Assembly: GCA_964386925.1 (NCBI GenBank)
Contig: CAYLUU010000036.1
Coordinates: forward strand, 1 to 22,344
From: CAG-791 sp964386925
Lineage (GTDB): Bacteria; Bacillota; Clostridia; Lachnospirales; Lachnospiraceae
Direction of reading: 5' to 3'
Length of the DNA stretch: 22,344 nt
Below, in pieces: positions 12,407 to 21,521 of the stretch. A program made the translations under genes and the position numbers. Below the pieces are notes generated by a model, which saw nothing but the letters and a program-made list of their open reading frames with translations, ran no database searches and had not been told where the DNA came from. Within the stretch, counting starts at the first letter, position 1; each line of letters begins with the position of its first letter.

Positions 12407-13486
12407 CTATTTCCGATCCAGCACGTCCCTGTACACAGCCTCGATTCGATCCAGATGCGTCTCGAAGCCGTATTCCGCCTTAGCCCGCTCGAAGGAGGCC
12501 TGTGAGGCTGCCTCCCAGCTCTTCCGGTTCTGCAGCCAGTTCAGCAGTGCATCTGCCATCGCTGCGCTGTCTCCTACCTTGCACAGCACTGCCTGCTGCC
12601 CCTCTCCGGCCAGATTCGGGATTCCCCCTACGTTCGTCGTCACCATCGGAAGGCCATAGCCCATCGCTTCCAGCAGCGACATCGGCATCGCCTCCATGTG
12701 AGACGGCAGAAGGAACGCCATGCTCTCCCGTAGGAGTGCCTCCTTCTCTTCGCCGCGCACCCATCCAGGGAAACAAACATTACGCTCCGCCAGTTCTGCA
12801 GGAAGATTGTCCGTCACAAGGCCTTGCTCTCCCACACCGCCCAGAACGAACCGCACATCCGGCACCTCTTCTGCCACACGGCGGATGATCTCCGGCATTT
12901 CCTTCATGCCCTTTCCTTCCGTCAGGACGCCCAGGTACAGAATCTGCCGCTTCCCATATCGATTCTCTGTCTGATCCTTTTCCATCATCTCCGGATGCAG
13001 CACGCTGTAGTTCGGAATCACCTCGATCCGTTCCTTCGGAAATGTTTCGGACAGAACCTCCCGCCAGTGCTCCGTCAGGACGATCATGCGGCTGCATTTG
13101 CCGTAGATGCGGCGAACGAGTCGTTTTTTGGCCTCCGATGCGTTCGTGTAGAGTTCGTCAAAGGCGGACCCGTGAATGTGATTCACCACCGGAATTCCCC
13201 GATTCGATGCCATCACGATGAACGGGAGCTTTCGATAGAAACTCGGCCCGAACGAAGAATGAATATGAACAAGTTCCGGCGGGTCCTTGCGCAGGACCTC
13301 CCGGAACTGTTGGTACGCTTTCAGCGCTTTTTGGAGTTTATCTTTTTTGCTGCCGTCGCAGTAGGACTGCACATAGGTGATGCGATAGTCTCTCTCCAGA
13401 CGGCTGCCGTAATAGCCGGATGTCACGGCCGCAATGCCGCCGTGCACCATCGGATCCGGCACAATCATACATATGTGATGCTTCAT
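12407..13486 (-). CDS. GT4 family glycosyltransferase
   Basis: 359 residues in a GT-B fold. The N-terminal part has DPMVHGGIAAVTSG (11-24), a glycine-rich acceptor-side loop, and HIHGSAFDELY (103-113). The C-terminal part has LYLGVLTEGKGM (183-194) and the E-x7-E motif EAMPMSLLE (E265, E273) that binds the nucleotide sugar in GT4 enzymes. It is a retaining cytosolic transferase extending the repeat unit; the sugar is unknown. The ATG overlaps the stop of the priming transferase as ATGA at 13483-13486, so translation is coupled and it may add the second sugar. The 155-bp repeat follows it. Confidence 0.93.
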   Translation of the reverse strand: MKHHICMIVPDPMVHGGIAAVTSGYYGSRLERDYRITYVQSYCDGSKKDKLQKALKAYQQFREVLRKDPPELVHIHSSFGPSFYRKLPFIVMASNRGIPVVNHIHGSAFDELYTNASEAKKRLVRRIYGKCSRMIVLTEHWREVLSETFPKERIEVIPNYSVLHPEMMEKDQTENRYGKRQILYLGVLTEGKGMKEMPEIIRRVAEEVPDVRFVLGGVGEQGLVTDNLPAELAERNVCFPGWVRGEEKEALLRESMAFLLPSHMEAMPMSLLEAMGYGLPMVTTNVGGIPNLAGEGQQAVLCKVGDSAAMADALLNWLQNRKSWEAASQASFERAKAEYGFETHLDRIEAVYRDVLDRK

Positions 13487-14886
13487 TTTGCTCCCCGATG
13501 TCCCAATACCACAACCACCGTCTGCAGCAGAATCTTGAAGTCCAGTGTCAGCGACCAGTTGTCAATGTATTCCAGATCCAGCCGTACCACCTCGTCGAAA
13601 TCCGAGATGTCGCTGCGGCCGCTCACCTGCCACATACCGGTCAGTCCCGGCGTCATCGACAGGCGCCTGCGGTAATGCTCATCATAATGCTCGAACTCAT
13701 CCTCGGTCGGCGGTCTGGTTCCCACCAGGCTCATGTCGCCCTTCAGGACATTCAGGAACTGCGGGAATTCATCCAGACTGGTGCTGCGAAGGAACGCGCC
13801 CACCTTTGTAATCCGGGGATCATTGTCCATCTTGAACATGAGACCCTTGACTTCGTTTTCCTTCTCCAGATCCTTCTTGCGCTGCTCCGCATCCTGATAC
13901 ATGGAGCGGAACTTATAGATTTTAAAGCGGCGTCCGTTCTTGCCGATTCGGGTCTGGGCGAAGAAGACCGGTCCCGGTGAATCCAGCTTGATCGCCGGCG
14001 CAATGAACAAGGTCAGGATGCCGGTCAGAAGAACCCCGACCAGACCTCCCAGGATATCGAACAGGCGCTTGATTATGAGTCTCTTGTAGCTCGATTGGAA
14101 CCGCATATAGGTTACGGTTGTAAAGCTCCCGAAGCTCTCCACCTTCACAGAGGAGCCGTTGAGTTCCGGGAGGCCGAGGTTGTAGCGGCACACAACGCCC
14201 ATTTTCTCAAAGCCCTCAATGAGCGGCTGCACATCCTCCTTGCTCAGTCCCGGCGTATTGATGAACACCTCATCAAAGGGAATCTGCGTCAGCTTCTCCG
14301 TCATCATGCGGAAGGACTCCTCCCGCTCCTCTTCGGAGGCATTCCGTCCGCACCGTACAGAGGCTGACCCCACAATCTGATACGCCATTCCCAGCTCCTG
14401 TCGAAGCTTCGTAATCGTCTCATCCACCAGTTCCGGCAGCGCCACCACCAGGACCTTCGTGACCTCCTTCTCACCGGTCACCACCTTGCGCAGCGCTTCC
14501 TTGAACACAATATGGCAGACATACATCAGAACCAGATTAATCCAGATGAAATTCAGGATTACCTGCCGTGACAGGATCCGGCTCCACTGGACGAAGAAGA
14601 CAAACGTCAGCGATGCCAGAATCATGACGCCGTTGAACTGCAGAATGCTCATCAGCTCCCGGAAAAGTCCTCTGTTCAGAAAATCGCGGTTCCACTCAGC
14701 AAAAAAACCGTAAATCGTATAAAACAGCAGGAAGACTACCAGCACCGCATAATGCAGCGTCTTGCTGCCCCAGTCATTATTTCCCGCAAAGCGCAGGTTC
14801 GTCGCAATCCAGTAGGACAATGCAATGCAGATCATATCCAGGATCCACAGCCCATATTGCTGTACAATCCGATTCTTAGCATTCAT
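13483..14886 (-). CDS. Undecaprenyl-phosphate sugar-1-phosphate transferase (priming enzyme)
   Basis: 467 residues, typical of the polyisoprenyl-phosphate hexose-1-phosphate transferases (WbaP/CpsE type). There are about four membrane helices in residues 11-127, a soluble middle domain (about 140-260), one more hydrophobic segment at 276-297, then the PF02397 catalytic domain. The latter shows SPGPVFFAQTRIGKNGRRFK (303-322), KFRSM (325-329), the catalytic Asp-Glu pair in LDEFPQ (D372, E373) and VGTRPPTEDE. It moves a sugar-1-phosphate from a UDP-sugar to undecaprenyl phosphate, the committed first step of repeat-unit assembly; glucose or galactose is a common choice, but specificity is not visible. 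The start at 14886 has AAAGGA upstream at a rather long spacing. Confidence 0.95.
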   Translation of the reverse strand: MNAKNRIVQQYGLWILDMICIALSYWIATNLRFAGNNDWGSKTLHYAVLVVFLLFYTIYGFFAEWNRDFLNRGLFRELMSILQFNGVMILASLTFVFFVQWSRILSRQVILNFIWINLVLMYVCHIVFKEALRKVVTGEKEVTKVLVVALPELVDETITKLRQELGMAYQIVGSASVRCGRNASEEEREESFRMMTEKLTQIPFDEVFINTPGLSKEDVQPLIEGFEKMGVVCRYNLGLPELNGSSVKVESFGSFTTVTYMRFQSSYKRLIIKRLFDILGGLVGVLLTGILTLFIAPAIKLDSPGPVFFAQTRIGKNGRRFKIYKFRSMYQDAEQRKKDLEKENEVKGLMFKMDNDPRITKVGAFLRSTSLDEFPQFLNVLKGDMSLVGTRPPTEDEFEHYDEHYRRRLSMTPGLTGMWQVSGRSDISDFDEVVRLDLEYIDNWSLTLDFKILLQTVVVVLGHRGAK

Positions 14887-14958
14887 ACGTTTGTAATGTC
14901 CTTTCTCGCCCCTGCTGCATCAGGAGCCTTCTCCAGGCATCTGTCAGAGGTACACTTT

Positions 14959-16158
14959 TCACCGGCATTTTTTCAGCATCGCCGGCAGGTACAGAGCTGC
15001 CAGCAAGAGCGCATAATTGCGCCCGATGTAGGCCGATACCAGATGCGCCTCGAACACGGTATACAGCGCCATGCTCAGCAGCATCACGAAGCCGGCACGA
15101 TCCTTGGTCTTCCTTGCATGCTCCATCATCAGGAACATCGCGCCGATGATCATCAGGGCCGGAATCACGCCGTACCAATAGACCACCCGCAGCCACCCGA
15201 GGTCAAAGTAGCACACATTCAGCCGCTGCGAGAACCATTTCCAGGTAGACAGCGTTCCCTCATGAAATGTCGTAGTCCAAAGAGACGAAACCCGTCCCGT
15301 CAGCACGCTGTCAATCCGTGCCATCCAGGCATGCTTGCTGGGATTGTAGAGTCCGCACAGAACAGAGAAAACAAGTCCTCCGCCCACCATCAGCTCCCCG
15401 AGCCGGTAAATCAGATTCCCCTCTGCCAGCCTCTTCCAGTAATGCAGCAGCATCGACAGCACGATGGCAAAGAGTCCGATGGCGCAGGCCGTATTGCTGT
15501 GTGTCAGGCCGTACAGCAGGATATCTCCCACTCCCAGCATAATGTAGACATACAGCTTCATTCTCTTCTCATACAGGTAGAGTGCCAGGATCAGCAGCAT
15601 TGCCGCCATGCAATGAAGCGAATTCGGATGTCCCAGTCCCAGATCCCAGCGGGTTTCGATTCCATGTCCGTAATCATAGGTCTGATACAGATGCCCCATC
15701 ACGCCGGTCAGTGCCAGAACAACCAATGCTGCGCAGCCTGCCAAGGTGCCGTAGAACATCACCTTCATAGCCTTTCGAACCTGTATGGTACCGGCAGCCC
15801 TCAGGAAGATCACAATGCGAACGAGATCATTTCGCCCGCCGAAACGCCAACTTGCAACTGCCGCTGCAAGGGCCAGCACCAGTACAACATTCTCTTCCCG
15901 GCTGCTGCGCCGAAGGCAATACAGGCACCGCACAGCGAACAACAGGAAGGACACCCGGTACATTAGTCCCTCATAGGGATTAGTCCAGCTGCTCTTATCC
16001 AGAATGACAACGAGAATCTCGATGCACAGTCCCAGATAGAACAGGCCTGCGCTAAGCCGATCCGGGAGCGTTGGATTCCCCTGTATCTTTTCTGCAGTAA
16101 TGGCAGCAGATTCTTTATTTTTTATGGAATTCATTTGAAATTCATGCGCCGCTTTCAT
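14959..16158 (-). CDS. Wzy-like O-antigen/exopolysaccharide polymerase
   Basis: 399 residues with about ten or eleven hydrophobic helices. A hydrophilic N-terminus of about 35 residues precedes the first. A long loop around residues 145-185 holds TRWDLGLGHPNSLHCMAAML, the kind of His/Asn/Ser-rich extracytoplasmic stretch seen in Wzy proteins, and GLTHSNTACAIGLF follows. Sequence identity is low in this family, so the call rests on topology, those motifs and the neighbourhood. It would join flipped repeat units on the outer face. The ATG at 16156-16158 overlaps the previous stop as TGATG and has GGAAG upstream; a GTG one codon earlier is less likely. It ends 72 bases before the priming transferase. 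Confidence 0.85.
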   Translation of the reverse strand: MKAAHEFQMNSIKNKESAAITAEKIQGNPTLPDRLSAGLFYLGLCIEILVVILDKSSWTNPYEGLMYRVSFLLFAVRCLYCLRRSSREENVVLVLALAAAVASWRFGGRNDLVRIVIFLRAAGTIQVRKAMKVMFYGTLAGCAALVVLALTGVMGHLYQTYDYGHGIETRWDLGLGHPNSLHCMAAMLLILALYLYEKRMKLYVYIMLGVGDILLYGLTHSNTACAIGLFAIVLSMLLHYWKRLAEGNLIYRLGELMVGGGLVFSVLCGLYNPSKHAWMARIDSVLTGRVSSLWTTTFHEGTLSTWKWFSQRLNVCYFDLGWLRVVYWYGVIPALMIIGAMFLMMEHARKTKDRAGFVMLLSMALYTVFEAHLVSAYIGRNYALLLAALYLPAMLKKCR

Positions 16159-18305
16159 CACACACGGTTCTTCCAGGCAACAACTGTCTTCTCATACAGT
16201 GCTGCCATATGATAATAGGCCTTCGGAGACTGTACATACAGCTTCAGTCGTTCCCGGTCTCCCCGGCGGCCGTAATTCCTGCCGCACAGCTCCAGAATAC
16301 GGTCCTTGTGCCGCAGAATTCGATCTTCCAGTTCCTTCGCCTGCGCCCTCGTATCCTCGCAGCGCCGGTAATCCTCTTCATAGAACAGCATCCTGCGGTA
16401 AAACCAGTATTCCGACTCCTCCGCAAGCTTCCCAAGCCCCGCATCCTCCAGCATAGTCAGATGCGTCCGCCAGGCAGGAATCTCCTGGGTCAGAGTACGA
16501 ATTGCACGGCCGCTGTTCATAATGCTCTCACTCCGGTTGTGTACATAATCGTACAGCGGTGCGGGTTGATAGATCACCTTGCGTGCCCGGCACAGCGCAT
16601 AGGTTGTAAAAGGAATATCCTCTGCGCTCGTTCCCTCCGGGAAGCGGTTTCCCTTTAGAACACTGCGGTGGAACAGCTTGCTCCAGACGGCCGGATGGAG
16701 CACCACTCTGCCGTCTGTCCCCTCCAGACCCGCGCGGATAAAGCATTCTACAGCATCCCGCTGCCTCAATAATACACTCCCCGCAATCAGAGGGTCAAAT
16801 CCGGCAGCGGCTCCTTCCATATCTGCCGCAGGCACGCCGTTCTCCGCTCCCGTTTGTCCGGTTCCGGTCGAATCTGCCCTGTCTTGCTCCGTTTTCTCCT
16901 GACTCTGCGAATTCTGTTCCGACGTCACCTCGCGGTAATTCACCACCGCCAGCTGCGCGCCGGAAGCCAGCATCCCGCGAACCAGCGTTTCATACATTTC
17001 CGGGTGTGCGTAGTCATCTCCGTCCACGAAGCCTACGTACTGGCCATTGGCATTGTCGAGGCCAATGTTCCGTGCCGCAGACACCCCGCCGTTAGGGGTA
17101 TGAATCACCCGAATTCTGGAATCCTGCCGTGCATACTCATCCAGGAGCTTCCCGGTTCCATCCGTCGAGCCATCGTCTACAACGATAATCTCCAGATGCT
17201 TCCAGGTTTGACTGCGCACGGAATCCAGGGCTCCTGCAATGTACTGCTCTACGTTGTAGGCAGTCACAATGACGGAGATCAGCGGCGTCTCATCCAGCAG
17301 GTGTCCCGATGGGCTGATGCGGATCATATCCTTCGCATAGATATCGGTTCTCGCAAGCTCACTGCCATCCCTGGTATTGTTCCAGATGGAAGGGGCATAG
17401 ATTTTTTTGCCCGGTGCGCTGCACAGCCAGGCTCCCCACCAGGAGAAGCTCGAGTTCGCAATGATGTGATTCCGGCACAGCGTCATGAGATACAGATCCA
17501 GGTAGCCGTGGTCTTCATCGCTGCCCTTCACCAGAACGAACCGCCCACGCCCCAGATTGTCCGAGCGCTCTGCCTGGTAGCGGATCCACTCGCCCGCCTT
17601 CTCCTCATCGTTGGAGAACACGAAAAAGGTCATTTCCGAATCCAGCTTCTGCAGCTCCCGGATGGCTGTGTTGTAATATCCGTCCGTGCAGATTCCGCCG
17701 TAGATGTCCCCCTTGGTCACATAATCGCCAAAGCGAAGGTGAATGGAGGCACTGCCGCCTCTGCCCTGCATGCCGCGGGTATCGGCTGCATCGTTGGTCT
17801 CTTCGATCCGCCTTGCATACCCTGACGCCTGCTCCAGAATCCTCTTCTCCTGTGTGCCGGTTCCTTCCTTCACCTCCAGCAGATCCGCTGGGAAGGTAAA
17901 GGCCTTCCGCACCTCGTCCTCGGCACCTTCAAAATACCGCGGGCTCTGAAAGCAGCCGCAGTAATAGCCTTCCGTCTCCTGCAGGAAGCTCGCATCGAAG
18001 ACAAAATCCTGATCTGCCTTTTCAAGGCTCCTTCGTCCGCGCACCTTCCGCCGTACCCGGCTCGGCAGGTCCATGGCGCCGTCCGTCAGCCGAATCACGT
18101 CCTCCTTCGATGCCACCGGATACTGAATTCCGAAGATTCCAAGGCGCTTGGGACGTCTCTTCTGATCGGAATTCCGAAATGCCTCTTCATCGTACTGGGA
18201 GGTATCCTCAAAGGCCGCCTCGCGTCCCAGCTGGCGCAGCTTCAGATACAACGCATATTGGAACATCTGGTTGCCGAGTCCGCCCGACATTCTGATGATG
18301 ATCAT
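16158..18305 (-). CDS. Two-domain glycosyltransferase: GT11 fucosyltransferase-like fused to GT2
   Basis: 715 residues in one frame. Residues 1 to about 335 are a GT11 domain: MIIIRMSGGLGNQMFQYALY at the start, HLRFGDY at 189-195 (Phe where the other GT11 here has the second Arg), and ANSSFSWWGAWL near 283-294. Residues from about 340 are a GT2 domain: PLISVIVTAYNVEQYI, DDGST at 377-381, DGDD at 428-431 and VWSKLFHRSVL. Residues 462-502 are a Gln/Glu/Gly/Ala-rich low-complexity insert in the GT2 part. One protein may thus add two consecutive sugars, one possibly fucose. The ATG at 18303-18305 overlaps the asnB stop as ATGA; a longer in-frame extension lies inside asnB and is not used. The Wzy gene overlaps its end. 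Confidence 0.92.
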   Translation of the reverse strand: MIIIRMSGGLGNQMFQYALYLKLRQLGREAAFEDTSQYDEEAFRNSDQKRRPKRLGIFGIQYPVASKEDVIRLTDGAMDLPSRVRRKVRGRRSLEKADQDFVFDASFLQETEGYYCGCFQSPRYFEGAEDEVRKAFTFPADLLEVKEGTGTQEKRILEQASGYARRIEETNDAADTRGMQGRGGSASIHLRFGDYVTKGDIYGGICTDGYYNTAIRELQKLDSEMTFFVFSNDEEKAGEWIRYQAERSDNLGRGRFVLVKGSDEDHGYLDLYLMTLCRNHIIANSSFSWWGAWLCSAPGKKIYAPSIWNNTRDGSELARTDIYAKDMIRISPSGHLLDETPLISVIVTAYNVEQYIAGALDSVRSQTWKHLEIIVVDDGSTDGTGKLLDEYARQDSRIRVIHTPNGGVSAARNIGLDNANGQYVGFVDGDDYAHPEMYETLVRGMLASGAQLAVVNYREVTSEQNSQSQEKTEQDRADSTGTGQTGAENGVPAADMEGAAAGFDPLIAGSVLLRQRDAVECFIRAGLEGTDGRVVLHPAVWSKLFHRSVLKGNRFPEGTSAEDIPFTTYALCRARKVIYQPAPLYDYVHNRSESIMNSGRAIRTLTQEIPAWRTHLTMLEDAGLGKLAEESEYWFYRRMLFYEEDYRRCEDTRAQAKELEDRILRHKDRILELCGRNYGRRGDRERLKLYVQSPKAYYHMAALYEKTVVAWKNRV

Positions 18306-20254
18306 GCTGTTAAAGATTCCTTCCAGTAATCGGCCCACTGCTGGAACACGTAAAAGCCCCACAAGAGCCTGGAATAATTCTGACCGGTTCCGGCACCGCC
18401 GTCGCCCTGTGTCAGAAACCGCTGCGTCAATTCCCGGACTGCCGCCGGATCAAAGATCCCCTGCTCCCGCAGGAAGGTCTCTTCCGTGTACTGCAGAAGC
18501 TGCTCCCGCAGCGGTCCTGCCAGCCATTTGCCAAGAGGCACCGAAAAGCCCTTCTTCGGCCGCTCCAGCAGCTCCTTCGGAATGTATTCATAGGCCAGCT
18601 GCTTCAGAAGATATTTCTTCTGAAATTTCTTTTTAAATATCTGCGGACTGCCGCCGGACTCCGGGTGGTATTTCAGAGAATGATCCACCTGATACGAATA
18701 CCGCATCACGTCAGGATCCAGGAACGGGCACCTGTTCTCCAGTGAATATTTCATGGACGCCCGGTCCACCTTCATCAGGATGTCTCCCGGAAGATAGGTA
18801 TCCATATCCAGGAGCATCCGGGTAATCTGCCAGTTGTCAGCCGGATACTGCGATTCCACTGCGTAATTTGCCGGCAGGAAATCCCCATCCGGCAGCACGA
18901 GGCTCCGCGCCAGCTCCACATAGCTCCCGGCACCGAACTGCGTTCTGGTCTCCCGATCCCGGTTGGCTGCAATCACGCGCACCCGGAAAGGATAGTGATC
19001 CTCTAATTTGCCCTTGCCAAAGGGCAACTGTCCGATGCCGTGTGCCACTGCGCCAAGACCATCCAGCCGCTGTGCCATCCGCACGTTATCGTAGATGCCG
19101 TAGCCGCAGAACAGCTCATCGCCGGCATCGCCGGACAGTGCGACCGTCACCTGTTCCCTTGCCAGCTTCGACACCAGCATCGTAGGAATCTGCGACGAAT
19201 CGGACATCGGCTCATCGAAGAATTTCGGCAGATCCGCCACCAGCTCCAGCAGATCCTGTTCACCGATGATCCGCTCCGTGTGCTTCGTTCCAAGGTGCTC
19301 TGCCACTGCCCTCGCATAGGGCGACTCGTCGAATTCCTTCTCTTCAAAACCAATGGAAAATGTCTGCAGCGGCGTATTTCCCAACTGCTCCTGCGCCACG
19401 GCACTGATCAGCGAAGAGTCATATCCGCCGGAGAGAAAGGCTCCCAGCGGAACATCAGCGATCATCCGCCGCCGAACCGCCTGCTGCAGGAGGCTTTTGA
19501 GCTCCTCTTTCGCCTCCGTCTCATCTGTCACCGGATGCTGCCGGTTCTCCTCATACTGCTCACGCACGCTCCAATAACGGTGACGAGTCAGCACATGACC
19601 GGTTCCTGCCGCATTCCTGCCGTACACCATTACCGTTCCCGGCTCGACCTTCCACACGTCCTCCAGAATTGTATCCGGCGCATTGATGTACTCCTGGAAC
19701 AGATACCGCGGCAGCACGTCCCGTCGGATCTTCCCCCTAAAGCCCGGGCTCTTCAGAATCGGAGCCAGGACGGATGCGAACAGGATCTCTCCGCCTTCCA
19801 TCCAGTAGTACAGCGGCTTCTGCCCCATCCGGTCCCGTGCCAGCATCAGTTCATCCGTCTTGCTGTCATACAGGGCAATGGCGAACATTCCGTTGAAATG
19901 CTCCACACACCGCGCTCCCCATTTCAGATACGCCGCCAGAATCACCTCGGTATCGCAGTTCGAGTGGAACGCATATCCCGGCATTTCCTCTCGAAGCTCC
20001 CGGTAGTTGTAGATCTCGCCATTGAAAACAAGATGCAGCCTCCCATCCGGTGTTGACATCGGCTGATGTCCCAGCGGCGACAGATCCAGAATAGACAGCC
20101 TTCGCTGCGCCATGCCAAGAGTTCTCCCTCCAGGCAGCTCCCAGAGCTCCACGCCGGCATCATCCGGTCCGCGCTCTCTCATGGTGTCATTCATCACCGT
20201 CAGCTGATCTTTTGTAATGACACGTTTCCCTAGATATCCGCAAATTCCGCACAT
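18302..20254 (-). CDS. asnB: Asparagine synthase (glutamine-hydrolysing) type amidotransferase
   Basis: 650 residues. The start is fixed by MCGICGYLG: the processed N-terminal Cys2 is the glutaminase nucleophile, so the ATG at 20252-20254 is used, not the in-frame TTG three codons earlier. RGPDDAG, the RRLSILDLSPLGHQPM segment and FNGEIYNYREL mark the glutaminase domain. SGGYDSS (275-281) is the ATP-pyrophosphatase loop, followed by a complete synthetase domain. It makes asparagine from aspartate and glutamine with ATP. In polysaccharide loci relatives are thought to amidate uronic acids, so it may decorate this polymer instead. No ribosome site of usual quality precedes the ATG. Its end overlaps the GT11-GT2 gene. 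Confidence 0.93.
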   Translation of the reverse strand: MCGICGYLGKRVITKDQLTVMNDTMRERGPDDAGVELWELPGGRTLGMAQRRLSILDLSPLGHQPMSTPDGRLHLVFNGEIYNYRELREEMPGYAFHSNCDTEVILAAYLKWGARCVEHFNGMFAIALYDSKTDELMLARDRMGQKPLYYWMEGGEILFASVLAPILKSPGFRGKIRRDVLPRYLFQEYINAPDTILEDVWKVEPGTVMVYGRNAAGTGHVLTRHRYWSVREQYEENRQHPVTDETEAKEELKSLLQQAVRRRMIADVPLGAFLSGGYDSSLISAVAQEQLGNTPLQTFSIGFEEKEFDESPYARAVAEHLGTKHTERIIGEQDLLELVADLPKFFDEPMSDSSQIPTMLVSKLAREQVTVALSGDAGDELFCGYGIYDNVRMAQRLDGLGAVAHGIGQLPFGKGKLEDHYPFRVRVIAANRDRETRTQFGAGSYVELARSLVLPDGDFLPANYAVESQYPADNWQITRMLLDMDTYLPGDILMKVDRASMKYSLENRCPFLDPDVMRYSYQVDHSLKYHPESGGSPQIFKKKFQKKYLLKQLAYEYIPKELLERPKKGFSVPLGKWLAGPLREQLLQYTEETFLREQGIFDPAAVRELTQRFLTQGDGGAGTGQNYSRLLWGFYVFQQWADYWKESLTA

Positions 20255-20312
20255 AATAATCAAGTAATGGTAATGTATTCTAACCCGTCCAATTTCTGCA
20301 TGTCCGGGATTT

Positions 20313-21521
20313 TCACAACATCAGATAGAACTCCTGCATTTTCTTCGCTGCTGTCTCGACATTATAGCCGGCTTCATCAAGAGCCTTCTGGGCCTTCTCC
20401 GATGCCGCCTTGCGTCCTTCCCGGTCTCCTGCCTTTACGCAGCCAGGTTCCGAACCGGTTGTACGCCGAAGGATCTCTTTTGCCCAGATTTCCGCATCCT
20501 TTTCACCGATCGGAAGTCTCTTGACCAAGTCAGTCAACTCTACTTCATCCGTAATCGTGGATGCAATAACGCATGGCAGTCCGGCCGCCTGTGCCTCCAG
20601 CACTGTTCCCGGCAGGCCTTCATACAGAGACGGGAACACGAAGACATCAAAGGCCTGATAGATCGCCGCCGTCTGTTCTCTCGGAAGCTGCCCGGTGAAG
20701 ATCAGATGATCCGCAATACCGGCACTTTCAAACGCGCGCTGAATCTCCTCCTGAAGGGCACCCTTCCCCGCGAACAGGTAGTACCATTTCCGTTTCTTGC
20801 CGGGGTCCCCTGCCTGCAGCTGTTCCAGTGCTGCGCCAATGCTGGCGATGTAGGTGTGATTTTTAACCGGATCCAGACGTCCCACATGGCCGATGACAAT
20901 GGCATCCTCCGGGATCCCGTACATCACCCGCACAGCGTTGCGTCTCGCCTCCTGATAGGCAAAGGGCCGAAGCTCCAACGCATTCGGAACGAATCGCACC
21001 TGCCCGCTTTCATAGGCCTTCCTGCCATATACAGCAATCGACGCTGCCTTGGAGCAGGACAGCATGATATCACATCGCTTTGATAATGACCGGCGCAGCA
21101 GCTTTGTCGCAAGTCCCTTCAGACCGCCGTCCACTCCCGCACTGCGGGCATGTGCCATGGTCACCGGAACCCCTGCCGCCTTGGCAATCGGAAGGTAAAT
21201 GGACGCCGTCGACGTCATATGGCCTTCCACTGCCGCAAAGTCGTGATGCTCTGCAAAAAAGTCCCGGCAAGCCTTCTTATATTCTCCGTAATTCTTGCCG
21301 GTAAAGCGCGGCAGGACATAAATCCGTCCGCCGAGGGACAGCACCTCATCATCCAGGTCTTCCTTCGGCCGCTGACTCATATCCGTTCCGTCATAGTGCA
21401 CCAGAAAGTCGAACTGCACCTTTGTGCGGTCCATATGGCGGTACAGGTCCATCACTCTGGATTCCGCCCCGCCACGATTTAATTTGCCGAATACATGAAG
21501 GATTCGAATCGCTGCTGTCAT
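20313..21521 (-). CDS. GT4 family glycosyltransferase (EpsF-like)
   Basis: 402 residues in a GT-B fold. IRILHVFGKLNRGGAESRVM (5-24) is the classic GT4 N-terminal glycine-rich loop. GHVGRLDPVKNH (211-222) opens the second domain, and EGLPGTVLE (E301, E309) is the E-x7-E donor-binding motif. It is a cytosolic retaining glycosyltransferase, resembling EpsF-type enzymes of exopolysaccharide loci; donor and acceptor are unknown. The C-terminal 60 residues include a charged Gly/Lys/Glu stretch. The ATG overlaps the stop of the deacetylase-like gene as ATGA, so the two are coupled. It ends 58 bases before asnB; that gap shows no strong promoter or hairpin. Confidence 0.93.
   Translation of the reverse strand: MTAAIRILHVFGKLNRGGAESRVMDLYRHMDRTKVQFDFLVHYDGTDMSQRPKEDLDDEVLSLGGRIYVLPRFTGKNYGEYKKACRDFFAEHHDFAAVEGHMTSTASIYLPIAKAAGVPVTMAHARSAGVDGGLKGLATKLLRRSLSKRCDIMLSCSKAASIAVYGRKAYESGQVRFVPNALELRPFAYQEARRNAVRVMYGIPEDAIVIGHVGRLDPVKNHTYIASIGAALEQLQAGDPGKKRKWYYLFAGKGALQEEIQRAFESAGIADHLIFTGQLPREQTAAIYQAFDVFVFPSLYEGLPGTVLEAQAAGLPCVIASTITDEVELTDLVKRLPIGEKDAEIWAKEILRRTTGSEPGCVKAGDREGRKAASEKAQKALDEAGYNVETAAKKMQEFYLML

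Noticed and set aside
16158..18362. Longer start for the GT11-GT2 protein at 18362
   Set aside because: The extra 19 residues lie within asnB and precede the MIIIRMSGGLGNQ start that is conserved in GT11; the ATG overlapping the asnB stop is the natural start.
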